Translations under genes and position numbers: made by a program
Shown: positions 53,605 to 63,572 of the stretch, piece by piece
How the letters are laid out: every line of letters begins with the position of its first letter
Position numbering within the stretch: the stretch's first letter is position 1
Notes under the pieces: generated by a model
What the model was told of the DNA's origin: nothing
The model's database searches: none
What the model saw: the letters and a program-made list of their open reading frames with translations, nothing else
NCBI GenBank assembly: GCA_902551985.1
Contig: CACDFI010000007.1
Coordinates: 1-64,000, forward strand
Direction: 5' to 3'
Length of the DNA: 64,000 nucleotides
Source of the DNA: an uncultured Pelagibacteraceae bacterium
GTDB taxonomy: Bacteria > Pseudomonadota > Alphaproteobacteria > Pelagibacterales > Pelagibacteraceae

Positions 53605-56575
53605 GAAAATATTTTTTATTAGTGCATCAATACTAATTATTCTGATCACATGTATTACGTATTTAAGTATTTATGGAATAAAAACAGAAAAATTTAATAA
53701 TTTTATTAATAATAAGCTTAAACAGTATAACCCAAAAATAATACTTGAAGTTGAAGAAATTTTTATCAAATTAAATATAAGTGAATTAGCAATTAATATA
53801 AATACGAATTCAGCAAATTTAATTGCCGATACCTTTCCAATTAAAGTTTCTAAAATTGATATTAATTTGGATTTAATTAAATTTTTAAAAAAAGAAAATT
53901 CAATAAAAAGTGTAAGAGTTATATCCTCAAACAATTTAATAAAAGACGTTACTTCCTTTTTAAATGTGATTGATTTTAATTTAGCTAGGTATGTGTTTTA
54001 TAGTCAGATTAATAAAGGTTTATTAAATTTTAAATTAGATGCTAAGTTTGATGAATTAAGTCAGAATATAAAATCTTACATTATTTCAGGTTCAGTAAAT
54101 AATGCAAAATTAAATATACCAGGGCATGACAATCTTGATGATATAAATTTCAACTTTAAGACACAGGACAAGATTACAAATATTACAAATTTAAAATTTA
54201 TTTATGAAGATATAAGTTTTGTAACTCAAAGCTTGCAAGTGAAACAAGAAAAATCAGACACATATTATATATTTGGAGATATTGAAAATACCAAAGCAGC
54301 TATAAATCCAAATTTAATATTTAAACTTTTAAATATAAAACAAAATTATTTATCTAATAAAGATATATTATTTACTAGTAAAAATTCTTTCTCATTTGAA
54401 TACAGTAAAGAAAAAAAAATAAAAAATTTTAAAATTGATTCAGTTGTAGATTTTGATGAAATTTATTTAAATAATAAATTTGAGAATGTGATTTTTTTAA
54501 AAGAAGGATCAATTAATTCAAAATTTGAAAATAAACAATTAACAGCAGAACTTGTATCAAAATTTGTTATTTCTGATGGTTTAAAATTAAGTAATAATTA
54601 TAAAAATAATAATTTAAAATTATTGTTAAATCGTAAAAAAAATGAACAAATCAAAATAAATGGAACTATAAGTAATGGAAAAACACTTATAGATCCTAAA
54701 ATTTTTCTAAATCTTCTGAAAGTAGATAGTGAAATTCTATCCGATCAAAAAATAAATGTTCAGACTAAAAATAATTTTAAATTAGAAATTAATAATAATA
54801 AAATAGAAAATTACATTTTAAATTCTGAAATTGATTTTGATAAATTAGAGCTTAATAATAATATTCAGAATATTTTATATTTAAAAAATATTAAAAGTAA
54901 ATTAACTTTTGGAGAAAAACTTTTAAGTGTTGACCTTAAAAGCAATTACTCATTTTTCGATAAAAATTTAAATAATGACTCACAAAATAATATTATAAAT
55001 TTAAAGTTAAACAGAAATGAGTCTGAAATCTCAGATGTAGAAATATTTGTTAATACAGATAATAATTCCGTAAAAATTAAAGAATTAAAAAAATATTTAA
55101 ATTTCAAAAATCAACATTTTTTCATAGAAGATCAAACAATAAATTTAAATTCAAGTCTTAAAATAAATGCATCAATTGATGATAAATTTGACATTAAAAA
55201 ATTTGCTATAAAATCTAATATAAATTTTGATAATTTAAACATTAATTATAAATCAAATATTCTCAAAAAATATTTAACAAATTATGAAAATAAATTTACG
55301 ATTAGAAATCCAAAAGTCAGTTTTGAATATTTTGATGATTTAATTAATTTTCAATTAGATGGTAAATATTTATTAAAAGATAAAGAAGATAATTTTTTTA
55401 TTAGGTTTAAAGGTAATAAAAAAAATTTTGAATTTTATTCATTGTTAGATTTAGACAATATTTTTTTAAAAATTGATGAAATACAATATTCAAAGAATAA
55501 AAATATTCCTGCAAAATTAGAAATTTTAGCAAATAATTTTAAGAATAGTTTAGCAATAGAAAAAATTAATTTTACAGAAACTAAAAACGTAATATCATTT
55601 AAAAATCTTTTGTTATCTGATGATTTAAAAATATATAGTGTAGATAATGTTAATGTAAATTTTGTAAATGATAATGGTATAAAAAATAATTTAAGCATCA
55701 TAAGAAATTCAAATATTTATAATTTAGTTGGAAATTATATAGATGGAGAAAAAATAATTGAAAGATTACTAAATAGAAAAAATGGAAATAAACTCTCAAA
55801 TTTATTCGATAATATAAATACTTCAGTGATATTGAATTTAGATAAAATATATCTTGAAAAAAATGAACATCTCAAGAATTTTGAAGGTGAATTAGATATT
55901 AAAAATAATAAATTATTTTTAGCAAAAATAAATGCTATTTTAGAAAATGAAAGTAAATTCTCCTATTCTCTAAGAACAACAATGAAAAATGAAAAAATCA
56001 CAAATATTTTGATTGAAAAACCAAGACCATTTATAAATAATTATAAATTTATAAAAGGTTTTGAGGAAGGTGAGTTAAAACTAAACTCAATAAAAATTGA
56101 TAATAGCTCAAGGTCTAGACTTAAAATTACTAACTTTAAAGTTAAAGAAGTGCCAGTTTTAGCTAAAATACTTACTCTTGCGTCTTTGCAGGGAATTGCC
56201 GATCTATTGACTGGCGAAGGAATAAGATTTGATGAATTTGAAATGGATTTTAAAACAAAAAATAATCTTACAGAAATAGAGGATATGTATGCAATTGGAC
56301 CAGCAATTTCAATAATGATGGAGGGTTATATCGAGAGAGATAGGATGACAAGTTTGAGAGGAACATTAGTTCCAGCAACAACAATAAATAAAACAATTTC
56401 TAAAATTCCTTTACTTGGTGATATATTAGTAGGAAGAAAAAGTGGTGAAGGTGTATTTGGAGTGAGCTTTAAAATTAAGGGTCCACCTAACAACTTAAAA
56501 AGTACAGTAAATCCAATAAAAACATTAACTCCAAGATTTATTACAAGAACCCTAGAAAAAATTAAAGGAAGTTAA
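53597..56575 (+). CDS. AsmA-like/YhdP-type envelope protein
   Basis: A 992-aa protein with an N-terminal membrane anchor (FFISASILIILITCITYLSIYG) and a long periplasmic beta-rich body. The C-terminal region (about 845-985) has GEGIRFDEFEMDF, YAIGPAISIMMEGYIE and PLLGDILVGRKSGEGVFGVSF, which match the AsmA_2 region of YhdP. Such proteins form bridge-like channels moving phospholipids to the outer membrane. Three degenerate repeats of about 128 residues begin near 235, 365 and 492, each with an FDxLxLNN-like motif. The start overlaps prfB. It converges with tyrS by a 4-bp TTAA shared stop. Confidence 0.82.
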   Translation: MRRKIFFISASILIILITCITYLSIYGIKTEKFNNFINNKLKQYNPKIILEVEEIFIKLNISELAININTNSANLIADTFPIKVSKIDINLDLIKFLKKENSIKSVRVISSNNLIKDVTSFLNVIDFNLARYVFYSQINKGLLNFKLDAKFDELSQNIKSYIISGSVNNAKLNIPGHDNLDDINFNFKTQDKITNITNLKFIYEDISFVTQSLQVKQEKSDTYYIFGDIENTKAAINPNLIFKLLNIKQNYLSNKDILFTSKNSFSFEYSKEKKIKNFKIDSVVDFDEIYLNNKFENVIFLKEGSINSKFENKQLTAELVSKFVISDGLKLSNNYKNNNLKLLLNRKKNEQIKINGTISNGKTLIDPKIFLNLLKVDSEILSDQKINVQTKNNFKLEINNNKIENYILNSEIDFDKLELNNNIQNILYLKNIKSKLTFGEKLLSVDLKSNYSFFDKNLNNDSQNNIINLKLNRNESEISDVEIFVNTDNNSVKIKELKKYLNFKNQHFFIEDQTINLNSSLKINASIDDKFDIKKFAIKSNINFDNLNINYKSNILKKYLTNYENKFTIRNPKVSFEYFDDLINFQLDGKYLLKDKEDNFFIRFKGNKKNFEFYSLLDLDNIFLKIDEIQYSKNKNIPAKLEILANNFKNSLAIEKINFTETKNVISFKNLLLSDDLKIYSVDNVNVNFVNDNGIKNNLSIIRNSNIYNLVGNYIDGEKIIERLLNRKNGNKLSNLFDNINTSVILNLDKIYLEKNEHLKNFEGELDIKNNKLFLAKINAILENESKFSYSLRTTMKNEKITNILIEKPRPFINNYKFIKGFEEGELKLNSIKIDNSSRSRLKITNFKVKEVPVLAKILTLASLQGIADLLTGEGIRFDEFEMDFKTKNNLTEIEDMYAIGPAISIMMEGYIERDRMTSLRGTLVPATTINKTISKIPLLGDILVGRKSGEGVFGVSFKIKGPPNNLKSTVNPIKTLTPRFITRTLEKIKGS

Positions 56576-57795
56576 TTTGTAATTTTAAAATGTTTTTTCT
56601 TGCCAATTGATAATTTTATAAAACCTCTTTCCAAGAACAAACTTTGTTTAATAATATATTTTTCGTCACTTATACTTTGATTATCAATTTTTACAGCATT
56701 TGATTTAATTAATCTTCTTATCTCCGATTTCGATACATCTTTATTCACATATGATATCACTTCAACTATATTTTTTGACAATATATCGTTGTTTACTTTT
56801 ATACCAGGAAGACTTTCACCTGTTGAATTTTCTTTAAATACATTTTTTGCAAGTTTATCAGATTTTTCAGCTTCTTTATTACCATGAAGCATTTCTGTTG
56901 TTTTATTTGCTAGTAAAATTTTTAATTCATTTATATTTTTATCTTTAACTTGATTTATTTCTTCTAAAGATAAATCAGTAAACATTTTTAAAAATTTTAA
57001 TACATCTCTGTCATCAGTATTTCTCCAAAATTGCCAATAATCATATGGAGACAACAAATCTTTATTAAGCCATATTGCGCCTTTTTCAGTTTTTCCCATT
57101 TTAGTACCAGATGCTAAAGTTATGAGTGGAGTGGTCAATCCAAATGCATGATTTCCAGCTTCTCTTTTAATAAGTTCAACCCCATTGACTATATTGCCCC
57201 ATTGGTCAGATCCACCAATTTGTAATTTACATTTATTTGATTTATTCAACTCATAGAAATCATATGCTTGTAAAATCATATAATTAAATTCCATATAACT
57301 TAATGATTGTTCTCTCTCCAATCTCAATTTTACACTATCAAATGTTAACATTTTATTAATCGTAAAATGTTTACCAATATCTCTTAAAAAATTTATATAA
57401 TTAAGTTTACTTAACCATTTATAATTATTAACAAAAATAGGCTTTAATTTCTCGTTATTGGTTTTAAGAAAAATTTTAAAAACTTTTTTTATGTTATTGA
57501 TGTTACTCTCTATTTGTTTCTCAGAAAGAATTTTTCTTGTTTCTTCTTTTCCTGATGGATCTCCAATTCTGGTTGTTCCTCCACCCATTAGTACAATTGG
57601 TCTATGTCCATATTTTTGTAAAAGTCTAAGACACATTATTTGTAACAAACTTCCAACATGGAGACTAGGAGCTGTACTGTCAAATCCAATATATGCATGA
57701 ATGCTCTCTTTATTTAATAAGGCAGATAGTTCCAATTCATTAGTACATTGATAAAAGTATCCTCTGTCTTTAAATTCTTTTAAAAAATTATTCAT
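56572..57795 (-). CDS. tyrS: Tyrosyl-tRNA synthetase
   Basis: Class I synthetase of 407 aa. The HIGH-like motif reads PSLHVGSL, the tyrosine pocket includes YIGFDSTAPS and QLQIGGSDQWGNI-type text (KLQIGGSDQWGNIVNG), and the KMSKS-like loop is GTKMGKTEKGAIWL. An S4-like C-terminal domain (SKSEIRRLIKSNAVKIDN) follows. Start at ATG 57795; an upstream in-frame start would add 23 hydrophobic residues and overlap anmK. Divergent from anmK over 47 bp. Confidence 0.95.
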   Translation of the reverse strand: MNNFLKEFKDRGYFYQCTNELELSALLNKESIHAYIGFDSTAPSLHVGSLLQIMCLRLLQKYGHRPIVLMGGGTTRIGDPSGKEETRKILSEKQIESNINNIKKVFKIFLKTNNEKLKPIFVNNYKWLSKLNYINFLRDIGKHFTINKMLTFDSVKLRLEREQSLSYMEFNYMILQAYDFYELNKSNKCKLQIGGSDQWGNIVNGVELIKREAGNHAFGLTTPLITLASGTKMGKTEKGAIWLNKDLLSPYDYWQFWRNTDDRDVLKFLKMFTDLSLEEINQVKDKNINELKILLANKTTEMLHGNKEAEKSDKLAKNVFKENSTGESLPGIKVNNDILSKNIVEVISYVNKDVSKSEIRRLIKSNAVKIDNQSISDEKYIIKQSLFLERGFIKLSIGKKKHFKITN

Positions 57796-57842
57796 AAGGC
57801 TGTAATTATACAATATACATATTTCAGTAAAAAAAAATAAGA

Positions 57843-58937
57843 ATGCCAAAAAATTTATCTGCACTGGGTTTTATGAGTGGTACATCTGGTGATGGTGTAG
57901 ACTCTTCAGTTATAGATTCTAATGGGGAAGACATTATTAATATAAAATATAATAGATTTGATCCTTATCCCATCAGCCTTTCAAAAAAAATTCATAATTT
58001 AAAAGAAAGAATTTCAAAAATGCAAGATTTGCTAAAATATTCTTTGAAAGTTGAGGAACTAGAGAGAGAAATTACTGATTTTCACTTGGATATAGCCACA
58101 AAAATACATAAAGAAATTGATTACGATCTTATAGGTTTTCACGGCCACACTATTTACCATAATTCAGATGAAAAAATTTCCAAACAAATTGGACTTGGTG
58201 ATCATCTGTCAAAAAAAACCACAAAGACCGTCGTTTATGATTTTAGACAAAATGATTTAAAAAATGGGGGAGAAGGTGCACCTTTATCACCAATTTTCCA
58301 TCTAGCATTAATCAAATCTTTATTTAACAAAAACAGAGTAAAAATACCAATCTCTATATTAAACATTGGAGGAATAGCAAACATTACTGAAATCGATAAA
58401 GAATTTAAAATTTTTAGCAGGGACATAGGTCCTGGAAATTGTTTAATTGACATGTGGGTAAGGAAAAATTCTAATAAATTTTACGATGAAAATGGAAATA
58501 TAGCAGAAAAAGGAAAAACAGATAAATTTATTTTCGATCAATATTTAGAAAATTACTACTATAGTAAGATTAGTTCAAAAAGATCACTTGATACTAATGA
58601 CTTTGATGTATCTTTTGCCAAAGGTCTTTCCTTAGAAAATGGAACTAGAACAATAACCGATTTAACATCTGAATTATTATCAAAAAAAATTGGAAATAAT
58701 GATATTTATGTATGCGGCGGAGGTAGAAAAAATAAATCCTTAATGAGTCAATTAAAAAACAAAATTAAAAATAAATTACTCTTGATAGATGATTTAAATA
58801 TTGATGGTGATTACGTGGAGTCACAAGCTTTTGCATTTCTTTCAATTAGATCATACCTAGGATTGCCTATTTCCTTCCCATCTACTACTAACTGTAAAAA
58901 GCCTTCTCTTGGTGGGGTTATTACAAAAAATTTTTAA
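57843..58937 (+). CDS. anmK: Anhydro-N-acetylmuramic acid kinase
   Basis: Recycles cell-wall 1,6-anhydroMurNAc to MurNAc-6-P with ATP. The 364-aa protein has the diagnostic LGFMSGTSGDGVDSSV, the FHGHTIYHN segment, GGEGAPLSPIFH and NIGGIANITEI, and GGGRKNKSLM near 295. anmK and tyrS are divergent neighbours in many proteobacteria. It ends against the alpha/beta hydrolase with no gap. Confidence 0.95.
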   Translation: MPKNLSALGFMSGTSGDGVDSSVIDSNGEDIINIKYNRFDPYPISLSKKIHNLKERISKMQDLLKYSLKVEELEREITDFHLDIATKIHKEIDYDLIGFHGHTIYHNSDEKISKQIGLGDHLSKKTTKTVVYDFRQNDLKNGGEGAPLSPIFHLALIKSLFNKNRVKIPISILNIGGIANITEIDKEFKIFSRDIGPGNCLIDMWVRKNSNKFYDENGNIAEKGKTDKFIFDQYLENYYYSKISSKRSLDTNDFDVSFAKGLSLENGTRTITDLTSELLSKKIGNNDIYVCGGGRKNKSLMSQLKNKIKNKLLLIDDLNIDGDYVESQAFAFLSIRSYLGLPISFPSTTNCKKPSLGGVITKNF

Positions 58938-59603
58938 CTAATATAATGCAGTTTCTTTTTTAATATATTTGTTTAGGGATTTTATTAAACCTTCATTATT
59001 TTTAGAAAAAAAATGATTTGCATCTTGTATAAAATCAAACTCAACATTAATACCTTTTTGTTCACTTAGTCTTTTATTTAAATCATTTATATGCTCTAAT
59101 GGAACAAGTTCATCTTTTTTTCCACAAATCATTGCACCTGAGGTGGGACATGGTGATAAAAAAGAAAAATCATATACATTTGGTTGAGGTGATACTACAA
59201 TAAATCTATTAATTTCAGGTCTTCGCATTAATAATTGCATTGCTATTAAAGACCCAAATGAAAAACCTGAGATCCAACATTGAGAATTATCAAAGTTTTC
59301 TCTTTCGAGCCAATCAAGTGCTGCTGCTGCATCAGCAAGTTCTCCTTGTCCATTATCAAATTCTCCATCACTTTTTCCAACTCCTCTGAAATTTACTCTA
59401 CAAACTGAAAAGTCATTTTCAACAAAAGTTTGAAAAATATCTACAACTACTTTATTGTTCATCGTTCCGCCATACTGGGGGTGTGGGTGTAAAACTAAAG
59501 CAATCGGAGAAGTATTTTTTTTACTTTTAAAATATTTTGCCTCCAACCTTCCAGCTGGACCAGGTATAAAAATTTCTACGATTTTATTATCAACTGATGC
59601 CAT
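58938..59603 (-). CDS. Alpha/beta hydrolase (dienelactone hydrolase-like)
   Basis: A 221-aa alpha/beta-hydrolase fold protein. The oxyanion region LVLHPHPQYGGTMNN, the RVNFRGVGKSDGEFDNGQGE segment, the nucleophile serine in WISGFSFGSLIAMQ (near residue 115), an acid in CGKKDELVP and the catalytic His in DANHFFSKN are visible. This COG2945-type family is conserved in proteobacteria but of unclear substrate. It is convergent with anmK and its start lies 130 bp from iscR, on the other strand. Confidence 0.88.
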   Translation of the reverse strand: MASVDNKIVEIFIPGPAGRLEAKYFKSKKNTSPIALVLHPHPQYGGTMNNKVVVDIFQTFVENDFSVCRVNFRGVGKSDGEFDNGQGELADAAAALDWLERENFDNSQCWISGFSFGSLIAMQLLMRRPEINRFIVVSPQPNVYDFSFLSPCPTSGAMICGKKDELVPLEHINDLNKRLSEQKGINVEFDFIQDANHFFSKNNEGLIKSLNKYIKKETALY

Positions 59604-59681
59604 TGATTATTAATCTCAAAAAAAAATAAGATTTTTTCTATCAAAAATGAGTGACAAAATGCAAGTTTTAAAACGTTAATT

Positions 59682-59706
59682 AATCTTGACTAAAATAGTC
59701 GGGTAT
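59682..59706 (+). promoter_or_regulatory. Type 1 IscR binding site
   Basis: A 25-bp site upstream of iscR whose core is GACTAAAATAGTC (59688-59700), with CTT before it and GGGTAT after. It agrees with the published E. coli type 1 (Fe-S holo-IscR) consensus ATASYYGACTRWWWYAGTCRRSTAT at nearly all positions except the first three. It overlaps the -35 of the putative iscR promoter, so binding should repress the operon. Confidence 0.78.
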
Positions 59707-59713
59707 ATATAAG
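59686..59713 (+). promoter_or_regulatory. Promoter of the iscR-suf operon
   Basis: A -35 hexamer TTGACT (59686-59691) and a -10-like TATAAG (59708-59713) are separated by 16 bp. The start site would fall about 14 bp before the iscR ATG. The IscR operator covers the -35 region. Confidence 0.6.
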
Positions 59714-59733
59714 TCCCATGAATTGCGGAAAAT

Positions 59734-60159
59734 ATGAAATTATCAAGTAAGGGTAGATATGCTGTAATGGCTCTAGCAGATCTAGCTAAATTTAATTTAA
59801 ATGAGCCAGTTTCATTAAGAGATATATCTCTAAGACAAGGAATATCGCTTGTCTATCTCGAGCAACTATTTTCAAAATTAAAAAAAAATAGAATAGTAAC
59901 GAGTGTTAGAGGTAACAAAGGTGGATATATTTTATCAAAGCAAGCATCAGAGATAAAAATTTCTGATGTATTTGTTGCAGTTGATGAAAAAGTAAAAACT
60001 ATTGGATGTGAAAAACATTCTGAGAGTGGATGTAACGGAAAATCTTCTAAGTGTATTACACATGATCTTTGGGATGAGTTAGAGGATTACATAAATAACT
60101 TTTTCCAGAAAAAAACATTGAATGATTTAATTAATAAAAAAATAACAAATAGATTATGA
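59734..60159 (+). CDS. iscR: Rrf2 family Fe-S regulator IscR
   Basis: A 141-aa winged-helix regulator. The N-terminal helix-turn-helix domain ([43 protein letters not shown]) is intact. Cluster ligands appear to be Cys92, Cys100, Cys107 and His110, similar to E. coli Cys92, Cys98, Cys104, His107 but with two extra residues in the first spacing and one in the second. Holo-IscR would repress its own operon through the type 1 site upstream. It overlaps sufB by 4 bp (ATGA), so it heads the suf operon. Confidence 0.94.
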   Translation: MKLSSKGRYAVMALADLAKFNLNEPVSLRDISLRQGISLVYLEQLFSKLKKNRIVTSVRGNKGGYILSKQASEIKISDVFVAVDEKVKTIGCEKHSESGCNGKSSKCITHDLWDELEDYINNFFQKKTLNDLINKKITNRL

Positions 60160-61592
60160 GAGATAAACAAGTACAAGATTTAAAAGAATATAAATACGGT
60201 TTCTCAACCGATATCGACACTATAAAGGCACCCAAAGGACTTAGTGAGGATGTTATCAGATTTATATCAAACATCAAAAAAGAACCTGAATGGTTACTTG
60301 AATGGAGATTAAAAGCTTACAATAGATTAAAAGTTTTGAAAGAGCCAGATTGGCAGAAACCAAAATATCCAAAGATTGATTATCAAGATCTGTATTATTA
60401 TTCAGCTCCAAAAAGTTTTAAGGAAAAACCAAAAAATTTAGATGAATTAGACCCTAAGTTACTAGAAACTTATAAAAAATTAGGAATACCTTTACAGGAA
60501 CAAAAGAGATTAAATGGAATCGCGGTTGACGCTGTCTTTGACTCTGTTTCAGTTGCAACAACATTTAAAGATACTTTAACAAAACAAGGGATAATTTTCT
60601 GTTCGATTTCTGAAGCAATTCAAAAATACCCTGACTTAGTAAAAAAATATCTTGGATCGGTAATTCCTATTACTGATCACTATTTTGCTACTTTAAATTC
60701 TGCCGTATTTACAGATGGGTCATTTGTATATGTTCCCCCAGGTGTAAGGTGTCCTATGGAACTTTCCACATATTTTAGAATAAATGCTTCTGATACAGGA
60801 CAATTCGAAAGAACTTTAATTGTAGCAGATAAAGGTAGTTATGTAAGTTATTTAGAAGGTTGCACTGCACCAATGAGAGACGAAAATCAATTACATGCAG
60901 CAAACGTTGAACTAGTTGCTTTAGATGATGCAGAAATTAAATACTCAACAGTTCAAAACTGGTATCCAGGAGATAAAGATGGCAAAGGTGGAATATATAA
61001 TTTTGTTACGAAGAGAGGTCTTTGCCAAGGAAAAAATTCTAAAATTTCTTGGACTCAAGTTGAAACTGGATCGGCAATTACTTGGAAGTATCCAAGCTGC
61101 ATTTTAAAAGGAGATAATTCTATTGGCGAGTTTTACTCAATAGCGATAACGAATAATCACCAAAAAGCAGATACAGGAACTAAAATGATCCACATTGGAA
61201 AAAATACAAAAAGTAAGATCATTTCGAAGGGGATAAGCGCTGGATATTCTGACATGACCTATAGAGGTTTAGTTGATATTTCAAAAAATGCTAAAAATTC
61301 AAGCAATTATACTCAATGCGACTCTCTTTTGATGGGTAATAAATGTGGTGCACATACAGTTCCTTACATAAAAAATAAGAATTCAGACTCAAACATTGCT
61401 CACGAAGCGACAACATCTAAAATTAGTGAAGATCAGCTACATTATTGTCAACAAAGAGGTTTAAATACTGAGGATGCAGTTGGTTTAATTGTGAATGGCT
61501 TTTGCAAAGAGGTTTTACAACAATTACCCATGGAATTTGCTGTTGAGGCACAAAAGTTGGTTGGAATTAGTTTAGAAGGAAGTGTTGGTTAA
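60156..61592 (+). CDS. sufB: Fe-S cluster assembly protein SufB
   Basis: Scaffold subunit of the SufBCD complex, 478 aa. Visible family segments are [20 protein letters not shown], the [24 protein letters not shown] block, [27 protein letters not shown] and [21 protein letters not shown]. The catalytic Cys (in the KRGLC or CDSLL region) is present. The sufB-sufC-sufD joints are 0 bp, allowing stoichiometric translation. Confidence 0.96.
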   Translation: MRDKQVQDLKEYKYGFSTDIDTIKAPKGLSEDVIRFISNIKKEPEWLLEWRLKAYNRLKVLKEPDWQKPKYPKIDYQDLYYYSAPKSFKEKPKNLDELDPKLLETYKKLGIPLQEQKRLNGIAVDAVFDSVSVATTFKDTLTKQGIIFCSISEAIQKYPDLVKKYLGSVIPITDHYFATLNSAVFTDGSFVYVPPGVRCPMELSTYFRINASDTGQFERTLIVADKGSYVSYLEGCTAPMRDENQLHAANVELVALDDAEIKYSTVQNWYPGDKDGKGGIYNFVTKRGLCQGKNSKISWTQVETGSAITWKYPSCILKGDNSIGEFYSIAITNNHQKADTGTKMIHIGKNTKSKIISKGISAGYSDMTYRGLVDISKNAKNSSNYTQCDSLLMGNKCGAHTVPYIKNKNSDSNIAHEATTSKISEDQLHYCQQRGLNTEDAVGLIVNGFCKEVLQQLPMEFAVEAQKLVGISLEGSVG

Positions 61593-62327
61593 ATGCTTAA
61601 GATAAATAATTTAAATGCTAAGGTTGAAGATAAATCTATTTTAAATGGATTCTCTCTTAATATAAATCCAGGTGAAGTTCATGCAATAATGGGCCCAAAT
61701 GGCTCTGGTAAAAGTACATTATCAAATATTTTGTCAGGAAAGAAAGGTTACGAAGTTTCAGGAGAAATATTATTTGAAGATAATAATTTATTTGAACTTG
61801 AAACCGAAGAAAGGGCACATAAAGGAATATTTTTAGCATTTCAATACCCTTTAGAAATCCCTGGGGTGAATACAAACATATTTTTAAAAACATCATTAAA
61901 TGCTGTGAGGAAAGCAAGAGGAGAAAAGGAACTTGATGCTATTGAGTTTCTTAAATTAGTAAAAGAAAAAGCAAAAGATTTAAAATTCGATGAAGATAAA
62001 TTAAATAGACAATTAAATGTCGGTTTTTCTGGAGGAGAAAAGAAAAAGAATGAAATTTTGCAGATGACTATATTAAATCCAAAACTTTCAATTCTTGATG
62101 AGACGGACTCAGGGTTAGATATAGATGCACTCCGTATTGTTGCTAATGGTGTAAATTCTCTGAGAAAAGAAAATAATTCTTTTCTTATAATAACACATTA
62201 CCAAAGATTACTCGATTACATAAAACCAGATTTTGTACATGTCCTTATGAATGGAAAAATTGTTAAATCTGGAGGCGCAGAGCTAGCTGTTGAGTTAGAA
62301 AAGAAAGGTTACAAAAGTTTTAGTTAA
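61593..62327 (+). CDS. sufC: Fe-S assembly ATPase SufC
   Basis: ABC-type ATPase of the SufBCD complex, 244 aa. Walker A GPNGSGKSTLSN (about 33-44), the LAFQYPLEIPGV Q-loop region, the signature-like VGFSGGEKKKNEI, Walker B LSILDETDSGLDID with Glu-Thr-Asp, and the H-loop LIITHYQRLL are complete. It is a soluble subunit with no transmembrane partner. Its ATG directly follows sufB. Confidence 0.97.
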   Translation: MLKINNLNAKVEDKSILNGFSLNINPGEVHAIMGPNGSGKSTLSNILSGKKGYEVSGEILFEDNNLFELETEERAHKGIFLAFQYPLEIPGVNTNIFLKTSLNAVRKARGEKELDAIEFLKLVKEKAKDLKFDEDKLNRQLNVGFSGGEKKKNEILQMTILNPKLSILDETDSGLDIDALRIVANGVNSLRKENNSFLIITHYQRLLDYIKPDFVHVLMNGKIVKSGGAELAVELEKKGYKSFS

Positions 62328-63572
62328 ATGGAAAAACAATTAAGAACAGATTTTAAAAAAATAATTGACAGTTCTAATTTTTCTGAAAAGGAAATTATTA
62401 CAAAAGAAAAATATTTGAATAAATTTATTCAAAATGGTTTTCCAGGTAAAAAAAATGAAGACTGGAAGTTTTTAGACCTTAATCAAGCTATAAAATCAAA
62501 TATTGAGAATTTAGATTATTTTAATGAAAATTTACCAAATGAGGTAGATCCTAAAATATATGTAGATGGTCTAGAGCACAATAAAATTGTTTTTATTAAT
62601 GGAAGAATAGAGAAAATAGATTTCAAGTATGAAGAAAGTGATAAATTTGAAATTAAAGATCAATTTGACAGTAAGAGTTTACTTAATGATGTAAATTCGC
62701 TTGTTGATTTAAACTCAGCATTAACAAATAAATGTTATAAAATTCAGGTAAAAGAGCATTATGATGTAAAAAAACCAATAATTATATATAGCTTAACAAC
62801 AAGTAAAATTAGTTCAAAAAATATTAATATCAGATTAGACTTTGATTTAGAATCTAACTCGTCTCTTAAAATAATAGATTATTCAATCGATAAATCTGAG
62901 AATAATTTTGTCAACATTGTTTATAATTTTAATTTAGAAAAAGATGCAATTCTTAAGAATTACAAATTAGATAATGAAGAAAATAATAATATTAAATACT
63001 CATATAATAATATTAATTTAGATACTAACAGTGTTGCAGAAAATTTTATCTTATCATTTGGTTCCAGTTTTATCAAAAATGAAATTAATTGTAATTTAAA
63101 TGGCAAATACTCTTCAGCATTTGTAAATGGTATATTCAATTTAGATAATAATAAAAATCATGAAATCAGAACATCTATCAATCATTTAAATGAAAATACT
63201 AAAAGTTATCAATTAATTAAAAGCGTTTTAGGAGAAAATACAAAATCAGCTTATCAAGGGAAAATATTTGTAAAATCTAATGCACAAAAAACTGATGGAT
63301 ATCAATTAAGTAAAGCAATTTTACTCAGTGATAATTCTGAGTTTAATGCAAAGCCAGAATTAGAAATCTATGCAGACGATGTAAAATGTTCACATGGATC
63401 TGCTTCAGGAAGTTTAAATCAGGACTCTATTTTTTATCTAATGTCTAGAGGCCTTAATTATAAAGAAGCAAAAGAACTTTTAATAAATGGTTTCTTATTG
63501 GATGTTGTTGAAAAAATTACTGATAATGAAATTAAAAATTTAATTAAAAATATTATGGGATTAACAGAATGA
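62328..63572 (+). CDS. sufD: Fe-S assembly protein SufD
   Basis: SufB paralogue of the complex, 414 aa. The N-terminal half is divergent (Lys/Asn-rich) but contains the GFPGKKNEDWKFLDLN segment usual in SufD. The conserved C-terminal part carries YQGKIFVKSNAQKTDGYQLSKA, then LEIYADDVKCSHGSASGSLN with the likely ligand His and Cys, and the ending YLMSRGLNYKEAKELLINGF. It overlaps sufS by 4 bp. Confidence 0.94.
   Translation: MEKQLRTDFKKIIDSSNFSEKEIITKEKYLNKFIQNGFPGKKNEDWKFLDLNQAIKSNIENLDYFNENLPNEVDPKIYVDGLEHNKIVFINGRIEKIDFKYEESDKFEIKDQFDSKSLLNDVNSLVDLNSALTNKCYKIQVKEHYDVKKPIIIYSLTTSKISSKNINIRLDFDLESNSSLKIIDYSIDKSENNFVNIVYNFNLEKDAILKNYKLDNEENNNIKYSYNNINLDTNSVAENFILSFGSSFIKNEINCNLNGKYSSAFVNGIFNLDNNKNHEIRTSINHLNENTKSYQLIKSVLGENTKSAYQGKIFVKSNAQKTDGYQLSKAILLSDNSEFNAKPELEIYADDVKCSHGSASGSLNQDSIFYLMSRGLNYKEAKELLINGFLLDVVEKITDNEIKNLIKNIMGLTE

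Noticed and set aside
59604-59660. Short hairpin with T-run upstream of iscR (AATCT...AGATT)
   Set aside because: Five-bp A/T stem with a poly-A loop and no upstream gene on that strand to terminate; likely chance.
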